A DNA stretch of 64,000 bases from an uncultured Bacteroidota bacterium (GTDB taxonomy: Bacteria; Bacteroidota; Bacteroidia; Bacteroidales; P3), in assembly GCA_902762805.1 (NCBI GenBank), contig CACWPQ010000010.1:1-64000 (forward strand), written 5' to 3'. The notes beneath the pieces were generated by a model. The model was not told where the DNA came from. It saw only the letters and a list, made by a program, of their open reading frames with translations, and did no database searches. Both the position numbers and the translations under genes were made by a program. The number at the start of each line of letters is the position of its first letter. The first letter of the stretch is position 1. Positions 33,177 to 44,491 of this stretch are shown here, one piece after another.

Positions 33177-33228
33177 AATGATTTGTTTTTAAATTGATTA
33201 ATATTATTTCCGTTGTACTATTTAGTTG

Positions 33229-33236
33229 CAAAGGTA
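33229..33236 (-). promoter_or_regulatory. -7 element of the coiled-coil protein gene
   Basis: TACCTTTG on the minus strand, 53 nt before the ATG. Confidence 0.5.
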
Positions 33237-33304
33237 CGCAAAAAATTTCAAACCGAGTTAAAAAAATAGTTTTCAACAATGGGTCGGGGAGGCGAAAAAA
33301 TGCG

Positions 33305-33312
33305 TAATTTTG
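33305..33312 (+). promoter_or_regulatory. -7 element of dnaE
   Basis: TAATTTTG, 66 nt upstream of the dnaE ATG; it rules out the in-frame upstream ATG at 33310. Confidence 0.5.
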
Positions 33313-33378
33313 CAACTCCGACCCGGCGGCGTCGGCTGCCGCTTTGCGTTTAATATCAATCAAAAACACCTCGCGCCC

Positions 33379-36300
33379 ATGGCCCAGTTCACCCACCTGC
33401 ACGTGCACTCGCACTATTCGATGCTCGACGGCATGTCGAAAATCCCCGACCTCATAGCCAAAGCCCGCCGCTGCGGCATGACGAGCCTGGCCCTGACGGA
33501 TCATGGCAATATGTTCGGTATCAAGGACTTTCTGGACACTGCCGACAAGGTGAACCGCAAGGCCAAGGAGGCTGGCGAGCCGCTGTTCAAGCCCATCGTG
33601 GGCATCGAGGCCTACTGCGCGCGGCGCACCCTGCGCGACAAGGACAAGAACCTGCGCGAGGTGAACCCCGAGAACGGTCGCGACCGCATCGTGGACCGCT
33701 CGGGCTACCACCTCATCCTGCTGGCCAAGAACCTCAAGGGCTACCACAACCTCTGCAAGCTCTCGTCGATAGCCTACACGGAGGGTTTCTACGACCGTCC
33801 GCGCATCGACCACGAGGTGCTGGAGCAGTACCGCGAAGGCCTCATCGTCTCGTCGGCCTGCCTGGGCGGCGAGGTGCCGCAGCTGATATTGAAGGGCGAC
33901 ATGGAGGGTGCCGAGCGGGCGGTGGTGTGGTTCAAGGAGCGCTTCGGCGACGACTACTACATCGAGCTCATGCGCCACCCGACCGACAAGCCGCGCGCCA
34001 ACACCGAGACCTACCGCTACCAGCAGCGTGTGGAGCCCCACCTCATCGCGCTGGCGCGCAAGCACGGCATCAAGCTCATAGCCACCAACGACGCCCACTT
34101 TGTGGAAGAGGAGCACGGGGCGGCGCACGACCACCTCATCTGCCTGGCCACACAGAAGGACTACGACGACCCCAACCGCATGCACTACACGATGCAGGAG
34201 TGGCTCAAGAGTCCGGAGGAGATGGAGGCCCTCTTCGCCGACCTGCCCGAGGCGCTGGAGAACACGATGGAGGTGGCCGGGAAGGTGGAGACCTACAGCA
34301 TCGACTCCGACCCCCTGATGCCCATGTTCCCCATCCCCGAGAGTTTCGGCAAGGAGGAGGAGTGGCGCGCGCGCTTCAGCGAGCAGGACCTCTTCGACGA
34401 GTTCACCCGCAACGAGCGGGGCGAGGTGGTCATGGAGCAGGAGGCCGCCGAGAAGAAAATCAAGCGGCTGGGCGGCTACGACAAGCTCTACCGCATCAAG
34501 TTCGAGGCCGACTATCTGGAGCACCTCGTGTGGGAGGGCGCAAGGAAGAGGTATGGGGGAGAGAAAGGGAGTGAAGAGGGAGTGAAAGGGAGTGAAAGGA
34601 CAAATGTGGATTTCTACAGAGGAGAGGACCTCGGCGAAGAAGTGCGCGAGCGCATCCGCTTCGAGTTGCACACCATCAAGACGATGGGCTTCCCGGGCTA
34701 CTTCCTCATCGTGAGCGACTACATACGCGCCGCGCGAGAGAAGTTGGGCGTCAGTGTGGGCCCCGGGCGCGGCTCGGCGGCGGGAAGCGTCGTGGCCTAC
34801 TGCCTTTGGATCACCGACCTCGACCCGCTGCGCTACGACCTCCTCTTCGAGCGCTTCCTCAACCCCGACCGCATCTCGCTGCCCGATATCGACGTCGACT
34901 TCGACGACGCGGGGCGCGAGCTGGTGCTCGACTGGGTGACCGAGAAATACGGCAAGGAGCGCGTGGCCCACATCATCACCTACGGCACCATGGCCACCAA
35001 GAGCTCCATCGCCGACGTGGGGCGCGTGGAGAAGATACCGCTCACCGAGGTCAACCGCCTCAAAGGCTATATCCCCGACCGCGGCTTCCCCGACAATGTG
35101 AAGGACGAGAACGGCAAGGCTCCCAAGGTGAACCTCAAGAACTGCTACAAGTATGTGCCCGAATTGAAGGCCATCATGGAGGGCACCGACGAGAAGATGA
35201 AGCAGATGCTCACCTACGCCTCCGAGCTCGAGGACACCAACCGCCAGGTGGGCATCCACGCCTGCGGCGTCATCATCGGCTCGCAGGATCTGACCAACAT
35301 CGCCCCGGTGTGCGTCATCGACAACCAGCTGGTGACGCAGTACGACGGCCACGTGGTGGAGACCGTGGGCCTGATCAAGATGGACTTCCTCGGGCTGAAG
35401 AACCTCACCATCATCAAGAACTGCGTGGCCATGCTCAAGAAGTGGCGCGGCATCGAGGTGGATGTGGACCACCTGCCGCTTGACGACGAGCTGACCTACA
35501 AGCTCTTCTGCGAGGGCAACACGGTGGGTGTGTTCCAGTTCGAGTCGGCCGGCATGCAGAAGTACCTGCGCGAGCTGCAGCCCCACGTCATCGACGACCT
35601 CATCGCCATGAACGCCCTCTACCGTCCGGGCCCCATGGACTATATCCCCGACTTCATCGACCGCAAGCAGGGACGCAAGCCGGTGGAATACGACATACCG
35701 GTGATGGAGAAGTACCTCAAGGACACCTACGGCATCACCGTCTACCAGGAGCAGGTCATGCTCCTGAGCCGCCTGCTGGCCGACTTCACGCGCGGCCAGA
35801 GCGACACCCTGCGCAAGGCCATGGGCAAAAAGCAGATCGACAAGATGAACGAGCTGGAGGTGCTCTTCTACGAAGGCGGCGAGAAGAACGGCCACCCCCG
35901 CGAAAAACTGAAGAAGATATGGGAGGACTGGAAGAAATTCGCCTCCTACGCCTTCAACAAGAGCCACGCCGCCTGCTACTCGTGGGTGGCCTACCAGACG
36001 GCCTACCTCAAAGCCAACTACCCGGCCGAATACATGGCCGCCGTCATGACCTCGGCACAGACCGACATCAGCCGCGTGCGCGAGTTGATGGACGACTGCC
36101 GCCGCCAGGGCGTCGAGGTGGCTGCCCCCTCGGTCAACCACTCGCAGATGGACTTCGCCGTCGACCAGGACGGCAAGATACGCTTCGGACTGCAGGCCAT
36201 CAGCGGCATGGGCGAGGCGGCCAGCAGCGTCATCATCGCCGAGCGCGAGAAGAACGGCCCCTTCAAAGACATCTTTGACTTCCTGGAGCGCATCGACATG

Positions 36301-37230
36301 CACTCGGTCAACAAAAAGAACATGGAGGTCCTGGTCAAGGCCGGCGCCTTCGACGGCGTGGGCACCATGCACCGCGCGCAGTACTTCTACAAGGAGAACG
36401 ACCTCGAGACCACCCCCACCTACCTCGACCAGCTCGTCCGCTGGGCCATCCGCAAGCAGGACGGCGCCGCGTCGAACCAAATGTCCATCTTCAGCATGAG
36501 CGAGGAACTGGCCGAAGATGCCCACCCGCCGATACCCGACGCCACGCCCTGGACCAACATCGAGCGCTGCCGCTACGAAAAGGAGGTCGTCAGCACCTAC
36601 CTCAGCGGCCACCCGCTGGACGACTACCGCTTCGAGGTGCAGGCCTACACCAACATCGGAGTCGACCAGCTGAACAACCTCGAGGCCCTCGACGGACGCG
36701 AGGTCAAGTTTGCCGGCATGGTCTCCGGCGTCAAAGAGATGGTGTCGAAAAAAGGCGACCCCTTCGGCAACATGATGCTCGACGACTACAGCGGCAGCTA
36801 CGAACTCAAACTCTTCGGCCAAGAGTATACCGACTTCCGCAACTTCTTCATCGACAACACTTTCATCTACTGCCGCGGCGTGGTGCGCACCAGCCGCTAC
36901 ACCGACAAGAAGTCAGGCCTAGAGAAGACCTTCACCAAACTCAAGATTACCAGCATGATGCCGCTGGGCGGCGTGATGGACAAATACACCGCGCAGCTGG
37001 GCTTCAACATCCGGCTGGCCGACGTCAACGAGGCCTTCTGCCTTGAGCTGCAGCGCATTGCCAGGCAGCATAAGGGCAACGTGCCCCTGCGCGCCGTGGT
37101 GCTCGACCCCGAGCGCAACCTGCAGCTCACCATGTCGTCGCAGGACCTCCGCGTCAGCGCACGCGAGATTATGCCCGAATTGTTGAAGTTGCCAGGAGTG
37201 TTTGACATGAAGCCCATTCCTAAATCTTAA
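33379..37230 (+). CDS. dnaE: DNA polymerase III alpha subunit
   Basis: 1283 residues starting MAQFTHLHVHSHYSMLDGM, the PHP domain opening. The replicative polymerase catalytic residues lie in PDIDVDFDD, with GPGRGSAAGSVVAYCL before it. Later come GVFQFESAGMQ, RPGPMDYIPDFI, KKNMEVLVKAGAFD, and a C-terminal OB fold (VKFAGMVSGVKEMVSKKGDPFGNMML). Near residues 393-409, between the PHP region and the polymerase core, a Lys/Glu/Gly/Ser-rich segment encoded by GGGAGTGAA repeats (34556-34603) looks like an in-frame insert. Otherwise full-length. Confidence 0.98.
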   Translation: MAQFTHLHVHSHYSMLDGMSKIPDLIAKARRCGMTSLALTDHGNMFGIKDFLDTADKVNRKAKEAGEPLFKPIVGIEAYCARRTLRDKDKNLREVNPENGRDRIVDRSGYHLILLAKNLKGYHNLCKLSSIAYTEGFYDRPRIDHEVLEQYREGLIVSSACLGGEVPQLILKGDMEGAERAVVWFKERFGDDYYIELMRHPTDKPRANTETYRYQQRVEPHLIALARKHGIKLIATNDAHFVEEEHGAAHDHLICLATQKDYDDPNRMHYTMQEWLKSPEEMEALFADLPEALENTMEVAGKVETYSIDSDPLMPMFPIPESFGKEEEWRARFSEQDLFDEFTRNERGEVVMEQEAAEKKIKRLGGYDKLYRIKFEADYLEHLVWEGARKRYGGEKGSEEGVKGSERTNVDFYRGEDLGEEVRERIRFELHTIKTMGFPGYFLIVSDYIRAAREKLGVSVGPGRGSAAGSVVAYCLWITDLDPLRYDLLFERFLNPDRISLPDIDVDFDDAGRELVLDWVTEKYGKERVAHIITYGTMATKSSIADVGRVEKIPLTEVNRLKGYIPDRGFPDNVKDENGKAPKVNLKNCYKYVPELKAIMEGTDEKMKQMLTYASELEDTNRQVGIHACGVIIGSQDLTNIAPVCVIDNQLVTQYDGHVVETVGLIKMDFLGLKNLTIIKNCVAMLKKWRGIEVDVDHLPLDDELTYKLFCEGNTVGVFQFESAGMQKYLRELQPHVIDDLIAMNALYRPGPMDYIPDFIDRKQGRKPVEYDIPVMEKYLKDTYGITVYQEQVMLLSRLLADFTRGQSDTLRKAMGKKQIDKMNELEVLFYEGGEKNGHPREKLKKIWEDWKKFASYAFNKSHAACYSWVAYQTAYLKANYPAEYMAAVMTSAQTDISRVRELMDDCRRQGVEVAAPSVNHSQMDFAVDQDGKIRFGLQAISGMGEAASSVIIAEREKNGPFKDIFDFLERIDMHSVNKKNMEVLVKAGAFDGVGTMHRAQYFYKENDLETTPTYLDQLVRWAIRKQDGAASNQMSIFSMSEELAEDAHPPIPDATPWTNIERCRYEKEVVSTYLSGHPLDDYRFEVQAYTNIGVDQLNNLEALDGREVKFAGMVSGVKEMVSKKGDPFGNMMLDDYSGSYELKLFGQEYTDFRNFFIDNTFIYCRGVVRTSRYTDKKSGLEKTFTKLKITSMMPLGGVMDKYTAQLGFNIRLADVNEAFCLELQRIARQHKGNVPLRAVVLDPERNLQLTMSSQDLRVSAREIMPELLKLPGVFDMKPIPKS
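34556..34603. repeat. In-frame GGGAGTGAA repeat in dnaE
   Basis: Three copies at 34567, 34578 and 34588 (spacing 11 and 10) encode EKGSEEGVKGSER between KRYG and the conserved region starting GEDLGEEV. Confidence 0.65.
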
Positions 37231-37257
37231 CAACACATCCGACTGAAAATCAACTCT

Positions 37258-38307
37258 ATGAAGTGGACAAAGGAGCGACTCAACAACCTCTTCCTTCTCA
37301 TTGGCATCGTGGCCGTGGTGGTGATGCTATTCACCTTCGAGGTCAGCTTCGTTGAGCTTTGGCAACACATCTGCCACGCCGGCTACTGGCTCATCCCCAT
37401 CATCGGCATCTGGCTCGTGGTCTACGCCATGAACGCCCTCGCCTGGCGCACCATCGTCCACAGTCCTGCCGTGGGTCACGCGCGCGTATCCTTTTTACGT
37501 ATGCTCAAACTCACCATCACCGGCTACGCCCTCAACTACGCCACACCCGTCGGCGGCCTCGGCGGCGAACCCTACCGTATCCTCGAACTCTCCAAAGACA
37601 TCGGCAACCGTCGCGCCACTTCCTCGGTCATCCTCTACGTGATGATGCACTTCTTCTCCCATTTCTGGCTCTGGTTCCTCTCCATCTTCATCTACCTGGC
37701 CCTGGCACACCGAGGCCTCGTGCCGCTGACCCCCATGCTGAAAATCCTCCTCGCCATCACCACAGCCGTCTGCCTGCTGGCATTCTACCTCTTCATGCGC
37801 GGCTACCACAAAGGAATGGTATTCAACACCATACGAACCCTCGCCCATATCCCCTTCCTCACCCGCTGGTGTATCCGCTTCCTGCGTCGCCGCGGCCACA
37901 CCCTACGCACCATCGACGCCGAAATCGCAGCCCTCCACCAGCACGACCGGCGCGCCTTCTACGCCAGCCTACTGCTCGAGTTCTTCTCGCGCGTGGTGCA
38001 GGGATTCGAAGTGATGTTCATGCTCCTGCTCTTCGACATCGACTTCGGAGGCGGCACGAGCGGCCTGGCGCTCACCTTCGTCGTCTCGGTCCTCATCGTA
38101 GCCATCACCTCGCTGCTAGCCAACATTTTAGGCTTCCTCCCCATGCAGCTCGGCGTGCAGGAGGGCGGCTTCGTGGTCTCCATCGCCCTGCTTGGCTTCG
38201 CCCCCTCGCTCGGCATCTTCGTCTGCATCATCTGCCGCGTCCGCGAAATCATCTGGATCGCCCTCGGCCTCGCCCTGATGCGCATCGGCGAAAAGCACCC
38301 CTCCTGA
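37258..38307 (+). CDS. Flippase-like integral membrane protein (UPF0104 / LPG synthase TM family)
   Basis: 349 residues with about eight hydrophobic segments. TGYALNYATPVGGLGGEPYRI is the family hallmark, and LGFLPMQLGVQEGGFV the second conserved glycine-rich loop. This membrane half is the same fold as the flippase domain of MprF lysyl-phosphatidylglycerol synthase, without the catalytic domain. It may move or bind a lipid-linked substrate. It follows dnaE by 27 bp. The substrate is unknown. Confidence 0.88.
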   Translation: MKWTKERLNNLFLLIGIVAVVVMLFTFEVSFVELWQHICHAGYWLIPIIGIWLVVYAMNALAWRTIVHSPAVGHARVSFLRMLKLTITGYALNYATPVGGLGGEPYRILELSKDIGNRRATSSVILYVMMHFFSHFWLWFLSIFIYLALAHRGLVPLTPMLKILLAITTAVCLLAFYLFMRGYHKGMVFNTIRTLAHIPFLTRWCIRFLRRRGHTLRTIDAEIAALHQHDRRAFYASLLLEFFSRVVQGFEVMFMLLLFDIDFGGGTSGLALTFVVSVLIVAITSLLANILGFLPMQLGVQEGGFVVSIALLGFAPSLGIFVCIICRVREIIWIALGLALMRIGEKHPS

Positions 38308-38453
38308 CCCTTTCCGCCCCCCTCCCCCACCCTACCCTTTTTCATCCCCCGGCAAGGAAGAGGTCATTTCCCGGTTTTTTTCAAAAAAATCTGAAACAAA
38401 ATCATCCTCGGGGTGCAACATTTTTCGGTTTGTGGCGTTAAGGGGATATTATT

Positions 38454-39248
38454 ATGAAACAATATCTCGACCTACTGCAACACGTGCTCGACCACGGCAC
38501 CGTCCGCGAGGACCGCACCGGCACTGGCACCATCGGCATCTTCGGCTACCAGATGCGCTTCTGCCTCGCCGACGGCTTCCCGGCGTTGACCACCAAGAAG
38601 TTGCACCTGCGCTCCATCATACACGAATTGCTGTGGTTCCTCCGCGGCGACACCAACATCAAGTATCTCAAAGACAACGGCGTCTCCATCTGGGACGAGT
38701 GGGCCGACGCCGAGGGCAACCTCGGACCCGTCTACGGCTCGCAGTGGCGCTCCTGGCCCGACGGCCGCGGCGGCACCATCGACCAGATAGCCGGCGTGGT
38801 GGAGGAAATCAAGCGCAACCCCTTCAGCCGCCGCCTCATGGTCACCGCCTGGAACCCCGCCGAGATAGCCGACATGGCCCTCCCGCCATGCCACTGCCTG
38901 TTCCAGTTCTATGTCGACCGCGGCCGCCTCTCCTGCCAGCTCTACCAGCGCTCGGCCGACATCTTCCTCGGCGTGCCCTTCAACATCGCCTCCTACGCCC
39001 TGCTGACCATGATGATGGCGCAGGTCTGCGGCCTCGAGCCCGGCGTCTTCGTCCACACCTTCGGCGACGCCCACATCTACCGCAACCACCTCGACCAGGT
39101 GCACCTCCAGCTCAGCCGCCAGCCCCGACCCCTGCCCACCATGCGCATCAATCCCGCAGTGCGCGACATCTTTGCCTTCCGCTACGAAGACTTCACCCTC
39201 GAAGGCTACGACCCACACCCACACATCAAAGGGGAGGTGAGCGTATGA
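38454..39248 (+). CDS. thyA: Thymidylate synthase
   Basis: 264 residues, the normal ThyA length. [39 protein letters not shown] (nucleophile Cys in the first C of the motif), [20 protein letters not shown] and the C-terminal [12 protein letters not shown] are all present. It methylates dUMP to dTMP with methylene-tetrahydrofolate. It overlaps the next gene by ATGA. Confidence 0.99.
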   Translation: MKQYLDLLQHVLDHGTVREDRTGTGTIGIFGYQMRFCLADGFPALTTKKLHLRSIIHELLWFLRGDTNIKYLKDNGVSIWDEWADAEGNLGPVYGSQWRSWPDGRGGTIDQIAGVVEEIKRNPFSRRLMVTAWNPAEIADMALPPCHCLFQFYVDRGRLSCQLYQRSADIFLGVPFNIASYALLTMMMAQVCGLEPGVFVHTFGDAHIYRNHLDQVHLQLSRQPRPLPTMRINPAVRDIFAFRYEDFTLEGYDPHPHIKGEVSV

Positions 39249-40312
39249 CCTGGTGTGTAATCATGGCCGGTGGAGTCGGCAGCCGCTTCTGGCCACTCAG
39301 CCAGACCGACAACCCCAAGCAGTTCCTCGACATCATGGGCACCGGGCGCACCATGCTGCAGACCACCTTCCGTCGCTGCATCGACCTCTGCCCGCGCGAA
39401 AATATCGTCATCGTCACCGGCGAGCAGTACGTCGACCACGTCCACGAGCAGCTCGGCGACCTGCAGCCCCACCAGGTGCTCGGCGAGCCCCTGCGTCGCG
39501 GCACCGCCCCCTGCATCGCCTACGCCGCCGCCGCCATCGCCCGGCGCGACCCCGAGGCCACTCTCATCGTGATGCCCTCGGACCACGCCATCTTCCAGAA
39601 AAAGAAGTTCCTGGCCGACCTGCGGCAGGCCGTCGACATCGTGCAGCGCCAGCCCTGGATCATCACCCTCGGCGTGCAGCCCGTCAACCCCAACACCACC
39701 TACGGCTACATCCAGCGCGGCAGCCGGCCGTCGCTGCCCGAGGTCCGCAACCTCCACCCCGTCACCACCTTCACCGAGAAGCCGCCGGTCGAGATGGCGC
39801 GCCAGTTCATCGCCAGCGGCGAATTCTACTGGAACGCCGGCATCTTCGTCTGGACCCTACCCGTACTGCAGGACGCCTACCGCAAACACCTGCCCGCCAT
39901 GGCCGACGCCTTCTTCGCCCCCGACCTCCAACCTCAAGCCGCCGACCTCGAGCAGCTCTACTCCCAGCTCGAAGCCGTCTCGGTGGACCAAGGCATCATG
40001 GAGCAGGCCGACAACGTGCACGTGCTCACCGCCTCGTTTGGCTGGAGCGACGTCGAGACCTGGGAGAGCCTCTACAACGTCTCCTCGCGCGACAGCCGCG
40101 GCAACGCCATCCAAGGCAACGCCTTCACCTACGACACCCGCAACTGCCTCATCAACCTCCCCGACGGCACCACCGCCGTCATCGACGGCCTCGACGGCTA
40201 CATCGTCGCCGCCGCACACTCCACCCTCATGATCTGCCCCCGCGACCGCGAAGAGATGATATTCCGCTTCGCCAGCGACGTGGAACTCAAACAATTGATA
40301 GACAAAAGATGA
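39245..40312 (+). CDS. manC: Mannose-1-phosphate guanylyltransferase
   Basis: 355 residues. The nucleotide-binding signature [25 protein letters not shown] opens the protein. [29 protein letters not shown] and the metal/sugar motif FTEKPP follow, then WNAGIFVW. It makes GDP-mannose for polysaccharide and O-glycan synthesis. It lacks the C-terminal isomerase domain of bifunctional enzymes. Start and stop overlap both neighbours as ATGA, and the downstream neighbour is a DNA methylase that has slotted in directly against it. Confidence 0.97.
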   Translation: MTWCVIMAGGVGSRFWPLSQTDNPKQFLDIMGTGRTMLQTTFRRCIDLCPRENIVIVTGEQYVDHVHEQLGDLQPHQVLGEPLRRGTAPCIAYAAAAIARRDPEATLIVMPSDHAIFQKKKFLADLRQAVDIVQRQPWIITLGVQPVNPNTTYGYIQRGSRPSLPEVRNLHPVTTFTEKPPVEMARQFIASGEFYWNAGIFVWTLPVLQDAYRKHLPAMADAFFAPDLQPQAADLEQLYSQLEAVSVDQGIMEQADNVHVLTASFGWSDVETWESLYNVSSRDSRGNAIQGNAFTYDTRNCLINLPDGTTAVIDGLDGYIVAAAHSTLMICPRDREEMIFRFASDVELKQLIDKR

Positions 40313-41565
40313 AGAAAACTAATGATAGAACGATGTCATTTCTGTCGGCCATATCCAATGAGCCATCTTTGGAGGACGTTCTAGTTGCGCTACGCCACGC
40401 CAAAGCCACGGAGTATGCTCCTGATGCACTGACTTCTATCGATCTGTTTTCCGGTTGCGGAGGGTTGACACTGGGTTTCCAGCAGGCGGGCATTCGTTCC
40501 ATTTTGGCTTCCGACATTGATGAAAACTGCGAGAAGACTTTCCATCGCAACTTCCCCGAAATACCATTTATATGCAATGACATCACCGACATAACATTGC
40601 AGGATGTAAAAGAGGTCATTGGAGAGGCTGTGCCGGATATTATAGTCGGTGGCCCCCCATGCCAAGGGTTCAGCTTGGCTAACAAGCGAAGAGGCAAGGT
40701 TGCCGACGACCCCCGAAATCGTCTCTTCTATGGTTTCGTGAAGTTTGTCAACTGGTTCTCCCCTAAAGCCTTTGTGATGGAGAATGTCAAAGGTCTATTG
40801 TCGATGCAGGGCGGCAAAGTCATTGAAACCATCATCCAGGAATTCTCTCAGGCTGGGATGTGTGGATACAATGTAGCATATAAGATTTTGAAGGCATCGG
40901 ATTATGGTGTACCCCAACACCGAGAAAGGGTTGTGTTAATAGGTTTTCGGAAAGACTTGAATATAGACCCCGCATTCCCTGCACCACAAAAGGCCGACCA
41001 TCAGGTTACAGTTGATGAAGCCATCTCGGATTTGCCCCAGATAGAGGCTGGGCAGGGATGTGAGGTACAGGTGTATCATTCAAAGCCACAGAATGCCTAT
41101 CAAGAAATGATGAGGAGCCAATCCCAATATGTGCTGAACCATATAGCCATGAAGCATACCCCACGTTTGGTGGAACGGTTCAAGGCAATCAAGCCAGGCC
41201 AGTCCCTGGTGGATGTATGGGACACTCACGGTTCCGTCAAAAGGGGCGCACCCTCGGAGAAGTCAGACATTAAATTCAGCCAAAACAACCAGCGACTTCA
41301 TGGCAACCAGCCGGCTCCGACCATTGCCGCCTCGTTTCAGTCAAACTTCATACACCCGCATCTAAATCGCAACTTCACAGCGCGCGAAGGTGCCCGGTTG
41401 CAGTCATTCCCCGACGACTTTGTTTTTGAGGGGATGCGTACAAAAATGTCATGGGAGAAGGGCTTGAGCCAGTACCAACAAATCGGCAACGCCGTGCCAG
41501 TCCTTATGGCAAAAGCAATAGCAGAATGTGTAATGCAAAAACTCAAAGAAAATGAGAACAATTGA
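40309..41565 (+). CDS. DNA (cytosine-5) methyltransferase of a type II system
   Basis: 418 residues from the ATG at 40309, overlapping the manC stop by four nt. Cytosine-5 motifs in order: SIDLFSGCGGLTLGFQ (I), GGPPCQGFSLA with catalytic Cys (IV), FVMENVKGL (VI), QHRERVVLIGF (VIII) and YQQIGNAVP (X). A variable region between VIII and X selects the target. GC content falls sharply compared with manC and rises again at asnS. It overlaps the next gene by 14 nt and forms a type II pair with it. Confidence 0.97.
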   Translation: MKKTNDRTMSFLSAISNEPSLEDVLVALRHAKATEYAPDALTSIDLFSGCGGLTLGFQQAGIRSILASDIDENCEKTFHRNFPEIPFICNDITDITLQDVKEVIGEAVPDIIVGGPPCQGFSLANKRRGKVADDPRNRLFYGFVKFVNWFSPKAFVMENVKGLLSMQGGKVIETIIQEFSQAGMCGYNVAYKILKASDYGVPQHRERVVLIGFRKDLNIDPAFPAPQKADHQVTVDEAISDLPQIEAGQGCEVQVYHSKPQNAYQEMMRSQSQYVLNHIAMKHTPRLVERFKAIKPGQSLVDVWDTHGSVKRGAPSEKSDIKFSQNNQRLHGNQPAPTIAASFQSNFIHPHLNRNFTAREGARLQSFPDDFVFEGMRTKMSWEKGLSQYQQIGNAVPVLMAKAIAECVMQKLKENENN

Positions 41566-42415
41566 AGACATAAAGAAATTGCTAAAAGAGGATTCCAACT
41601 TGATACATGCAAGTAATCTTTGTACCCGGCATAAGAAAAAAGACCACCCGACAGAACTGAACGAAATAATATCCCAGTACTATGACTACCTACAGAATAT
41701 GTTAGCAGTTAAAACCACAACTGAGGCTGCTGTACGGAAAAGGGTTAAATATTTGAATCAATATTATGATTTTATACATAAAAAAGGGTGGGATAATTTA
41801 TACAATCCACAGACCAAGTTCCGATCAACAATAATGGAAGAGTTTCTGTATTTGCTTTTCAAAAATGACGTGGATAAGTACAGGAGAAAATACAAGTCCA
41901 CCAATCTTTTGAGCGGCAGTGCAGAAGCATACACAAACCTGTTCTTCACACCGAGAAGCTTTGAGAACTTTGTAACAAAGTCAGACGAGATTGGCATTAA
42001 CGAGAAAGATCAAGACTATGCAATATACCGAAAGTTTACATTGACAATAGATAACGCGCATTCCGAAGAAATTCAGGTGCCTGCTGTGGCCATTGAAACA
42101 AAGCGGTATATTGACAAAACAATGCTTGACTCAATCATTGCAACGGCAGAAAAACTGAAGAGCGGGAACCCTTATACACTGTTTCTGGCAGTAGCAGAGT
42201 GCTATAATGTTGACGAAACCATCGACCCGTTCTATTCAAGAATTGACCAAATATATGTCTTGAGGAAAACCAAAAGGGAGGACGAGTGGAAGAAAATCGA
42301 TGTCGATGTTGTACTGCGCATGTACAACGATATTATCAATTATTTGAATCGGCCGTGGTCAGATGTGGCCAAAAGGCTTTCCGAAGAAGGAGTTATTTTT
42401 ATGAAAACAAAATAA
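41552..42415 (+). CDS. Putative type II restriction endonuclease
   Basis: 287 residues. It overlaps the methylase by 14 nt, which is the main argument for its role. The sequence shows a candidate PD-(D/E)XK core: [16 protein letters not shown] followed by [13 protein letters not shown] (Glu-Thr-Lys) and then [12 protein letters not shown]. It reminds me of the Bpu10I family, but I am not sure. Low GC and A-rich codons mark it as transferred together with the methylase. It ends 10 bp before asnS. Recognition site unknown. Confidence 0.8.
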   Translation: MRTIEDIKKLLKEDSNLIHASNLCTRHKKKDHPTELNEIISQYYDYLQNMLAVKTTTEAAVRKRVKYLNQYYDFIHKKGWDNLYNPQTKFRSTIMEEFLYLLFKNDVDKYRRKYKSTNLLSGSAEAYTNLFFTPRSFENFVTKSDEIGINEKDQDYAIYRKFTLTIDNAHSEEIQVPAVAIETKRYIDKTMLDSIIATAEKLKSGNPYTLFLAVAECYNVDETIDPFYSRIDQIYVLRKTKREDEWKKIDVDVVLRMYNDIINYLNRPWSDVAKRLSEEGVIFMKTK

Positions 42416-42425
42416 GAAAAACAAT

Positions 42426-43829
<1,404 letters not shown>

Positions 43830-43835
43830 AAACCG

Positions 43836-44372
43836 ATGGCAATCGCCGTTACAGATAATCAGGGCTACGGCCAACTGGTGAGCGACATCGGAACGCTGCT
43901 TTCCGATGCACGCAAACAGCTGGCCGTGGCTGTCAACAATGTATTGGTCGAGACCTATTGGCACATCGGCAAGCATATCGTTGAGTATGAGCAAAACGGC
44001 AACGAGCGTGCCGAATATGGCAGCGGACTGCTCAATCGCCTGTCGCGCGACCTGACAGAGCGGTATGGGCGCGGGTTCAGCAAGAGCAATATCCTTTACA
44101 TGAGGAAGTTCTATATGGTGTTCCCAAAAAGTGAGACAGTGTCTCACCTTTTGTCATGGAGCCATTATTTTGAAATCCTCAAACTCGACGACCCGCTGGA
44201 AATCAGCTTCTACGTCCGCGAATGCGAGAACGCCCATTGGAGCGTGCGCGAACTGAAACGGCAACGCGACAGTATGCTCTCAGCAACCAGCTGTTCGTCA
44301 GCCGCTACCAGCTATACCTGCCCTCGCGGGAACAATTGGAAGGCGAGCTTTCTCGTCTGCTGCAACAGGTAA
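43836..44372 (+). pseudogene. DUF1016 (YhcG-like) nuclease gene with internal out-of-frame deletion
   Basis: The frame encodes the N-terminal DUF1016 domain for about 147 residues (LVSDIGTLLSDARKQLAVAVNNVLV, ERYGRGFSKSNILYMRKFY, ENAHWSVRELKRQ). It then runs into nonsense, SATSCSSAATSYTC. In the next frame the same DNA (about 44276-44375) reads NQLFVSRYQLYLPSREQLEG and on to LLQQVK and a stop, the expected extreme C-terminus of the family. So a middle part, including the PD-(D/E)XK domain, was deleted and the ends joined out of frame. Normal members are about 340 residues. It follows asnS by 6 bp. Confidence 0.85.
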
Positions 44373-44386
44373 AATAAACGACAAAA

Positions 44387-44417
44387 GGAGGGCGCCCCGC
44401 GATGCGGGGCGCCCTCC
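44387..44417 (+). terminator. Strong hairpin after the DUF1016 remnant
   Basis: 14-bp stem, GGAGGGCGCCCCGC and its complement, 3-nt loop. It probably ends the manC-asnS transcript. Confidence 0.7.
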
Positions 44418-44491
44418 TACCTTAGCTGAGCAATAATGCCGTTCACCTTTCACCTCACCGTTTTTCAGGTCATGCAAAGCCATAGAAGGCA

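Noticed and set aside
32758-36822. A 1354-residue minus-strand open frame antisense to dnaE
   Set aside because: It is a by-product of GC-rich codon bias; the composition is His/Val/Leu/Ala-rich without domains, and dnaE on the plus strand is complete.
39253-40308. N-terminal extension of the cytosine methylase through manC
   Set aside because: Arg/Pro/His-rich translation in the wrong frame of manC. The methylase opens at the ATG at 40309, coupled to the manC stop.
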